Shown piece by piece: positions 60,472 to 61,040 of a stretch of 61,040 bases of DNA. Both the position numbers and the translations under genes were made by a program. Each line of letters opens with the position of its first letter. The stretch's first letter is position 1. The notes below the pieces were generated by a model that saw only the letters and a list, made by a program, of their open reading frames with translations, was not told where the DNA came from and searched no databases. Source of the DNA: Davidsoniella eucalypti (lineage: Eukaryota > Ascomycota > Sordariomycetes > Microascales > Ceratocystidaceae); assembly GCA_004009845.1 (NCBI GenBank), contig RMBW01000144.1:1-61040 (forward strand), written 5' to 3'.

Positions 60472-60710
60472 TCAAGCGCGAAGCTGAACAAAGCTGAACG
60501 AAAGCTTGTCGGCAACGGTCTGGACCTCGGCTGGTAGCGCAGTAGTTCCAATGACGGAGCACAGAGCGGCACGAGGAGAAATAGTAGGTGCTATGAAGGA
60601 TATGGAGTGTTAGTTGGGATCTATTCAATGAGCTTGGATGTTCTTGATGGGGAGGACTCACCAGCCTGGACAGCCAGAGCGCCAACAAGAAGAACAGCGA
60701 AAGAGTGCAT
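60472..60710 (-). CDS. Tiny secreted protein, 55 aa
   Basis: Exons 60662-60710 and 60472-60590 around a 71-bp intron (60591-60661, GTGAGT donor, CTAAC branch, TAG acceptor, phase 1). The product starts MHSFAVLLVGALAVQA, a textbook signal peptide, followed by APTISPRAALCSVIGTTALP and ends VQLRA; the mature part of about 38 aa has one Cys. Its stop lies 70 bp upstream of the SAP18-like start on the same strand, so its 3' UTR would overlap the neighbour's promoter. Given the frame breaks next door it could be the 5' part of a longer secreted protein. No family recognised. Confidence 0.6.
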
Positions 60711-61040
60711 TGTAGTCTAAAGAATGGACGAAGAAGTATCGACAAGAGGACCGGCCGGAGAAATACAGAAGGGTATTTAAAGAAAGAATGGCGATTAAAA
60801 AGGTAGTGCAAAAGAACTGGATTGGTGGCTTCACAGAAGTCAACCAAGACGAAGAGAAGATGATAGAAAACGAAGAAAAAGATAAAGAAGCGAAGAAGAA
60901 CGTGATAGTCCAGATGAACAGTAGAACAATAAGAAGTGCGTGTTGATGATCTCCAACGGCAGATCACCCAGCTCTTTATAGATTTTTTTATGTTAGTGAG
61001 CTCCATATTACGGCTCTAGTCTTCTACATATATGAGGTGC
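60711..61040. promoter_or_regulatory. Upstream region of the tiny secreted gene
   Basis: About 330 bp to the window edge. On the minus strand a TATAAAG box lies at about 60974-60980, followed by a CT-rich run toward the start codon, a plausible core promoter about 265 bp above the ATG. Confidence 0.35.

Overview
This window is nuclear DNA of a filamentous ascomycete (Pezizomycotina). The main reasons are short spliceosomal introns (mostly 57-80 bp, with GTRNGN-type donors and a CTAAC-like branch site close to AG), a velvet-family regulator, a Far1/Ste5-type RING-PH-VWA scaffold, a DUF7729-like GPI protein, a hoxa13-type fungal protein and a complex I NDUFB4/B15 subunit. I could not fix the class. 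I saw no transposase, reverse transcriptase, viral gene or CRISPR array.

Layout. 0-7 kb: 5' part of an arginyl-tRNA synthetase (minus, cut by the window edge), a ferric-reductase-type flavocytochrome (minus) and a three-exon hoxa13-like protein (minus). 7-10.8 kb: an apparently empty stretch that hides two short spliced genes, a 67-aa single-pass membrane protein (well supported) and a second small gene (partly modelled). 10.8-17.6 kb: a Pho80-type cyclin, an intron-containing tRNA-Leu(CAG) and a 1192-aa RING/PH-like/VWA scaffold, all minus. 17.6-25.4 kb: gene-free. 25.4-29.9 kb: a compact cluster with an UTP16/Bud21-like nucleolar protein and a mitochondrial helical-repeat protein (divergent), then a coiled-coil protein convergent with the latter. 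34.1-35.4 kb: a secreted, Ser/Thr-rich, GPI-type DUF7729-like protein. 35.4-47.1 kb: 11.7 kb without a recognisable gene, upstream of a VelC-like velvet factor (47.1-49.0 kb). 51.2-54.8 kb: a large multi-exon membrane protein. 56.9-61 kb: a calcineurin-like phosphatase, NDUFB4, a SAP18-like histone-deacetylase-complex subunit and a tiny secreted protein.

The genes do not form one pathway or a biosynthetic cluster. Housekeeping functions (translation, ribosome biogenesis, complex I, chromatin, phosphate/iron handling) sit in short gene-dense islands. The two developmental or signalling genes (scaffold and velvet factor) each have many kilobases of non-coding DNA upstream.

The oddest signal is in the SAP18-like gene. 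The conserved protein is readable end to end, but only through five reading-frame blocks. Each block is displaced from the previous one as if a single base were missing. The large membrane protein has one break of the same kind. These are either consensus deletions or something biologically unusual; sequence alone does not decide. I read and spliced everything by eye; no alignment or database search was run.
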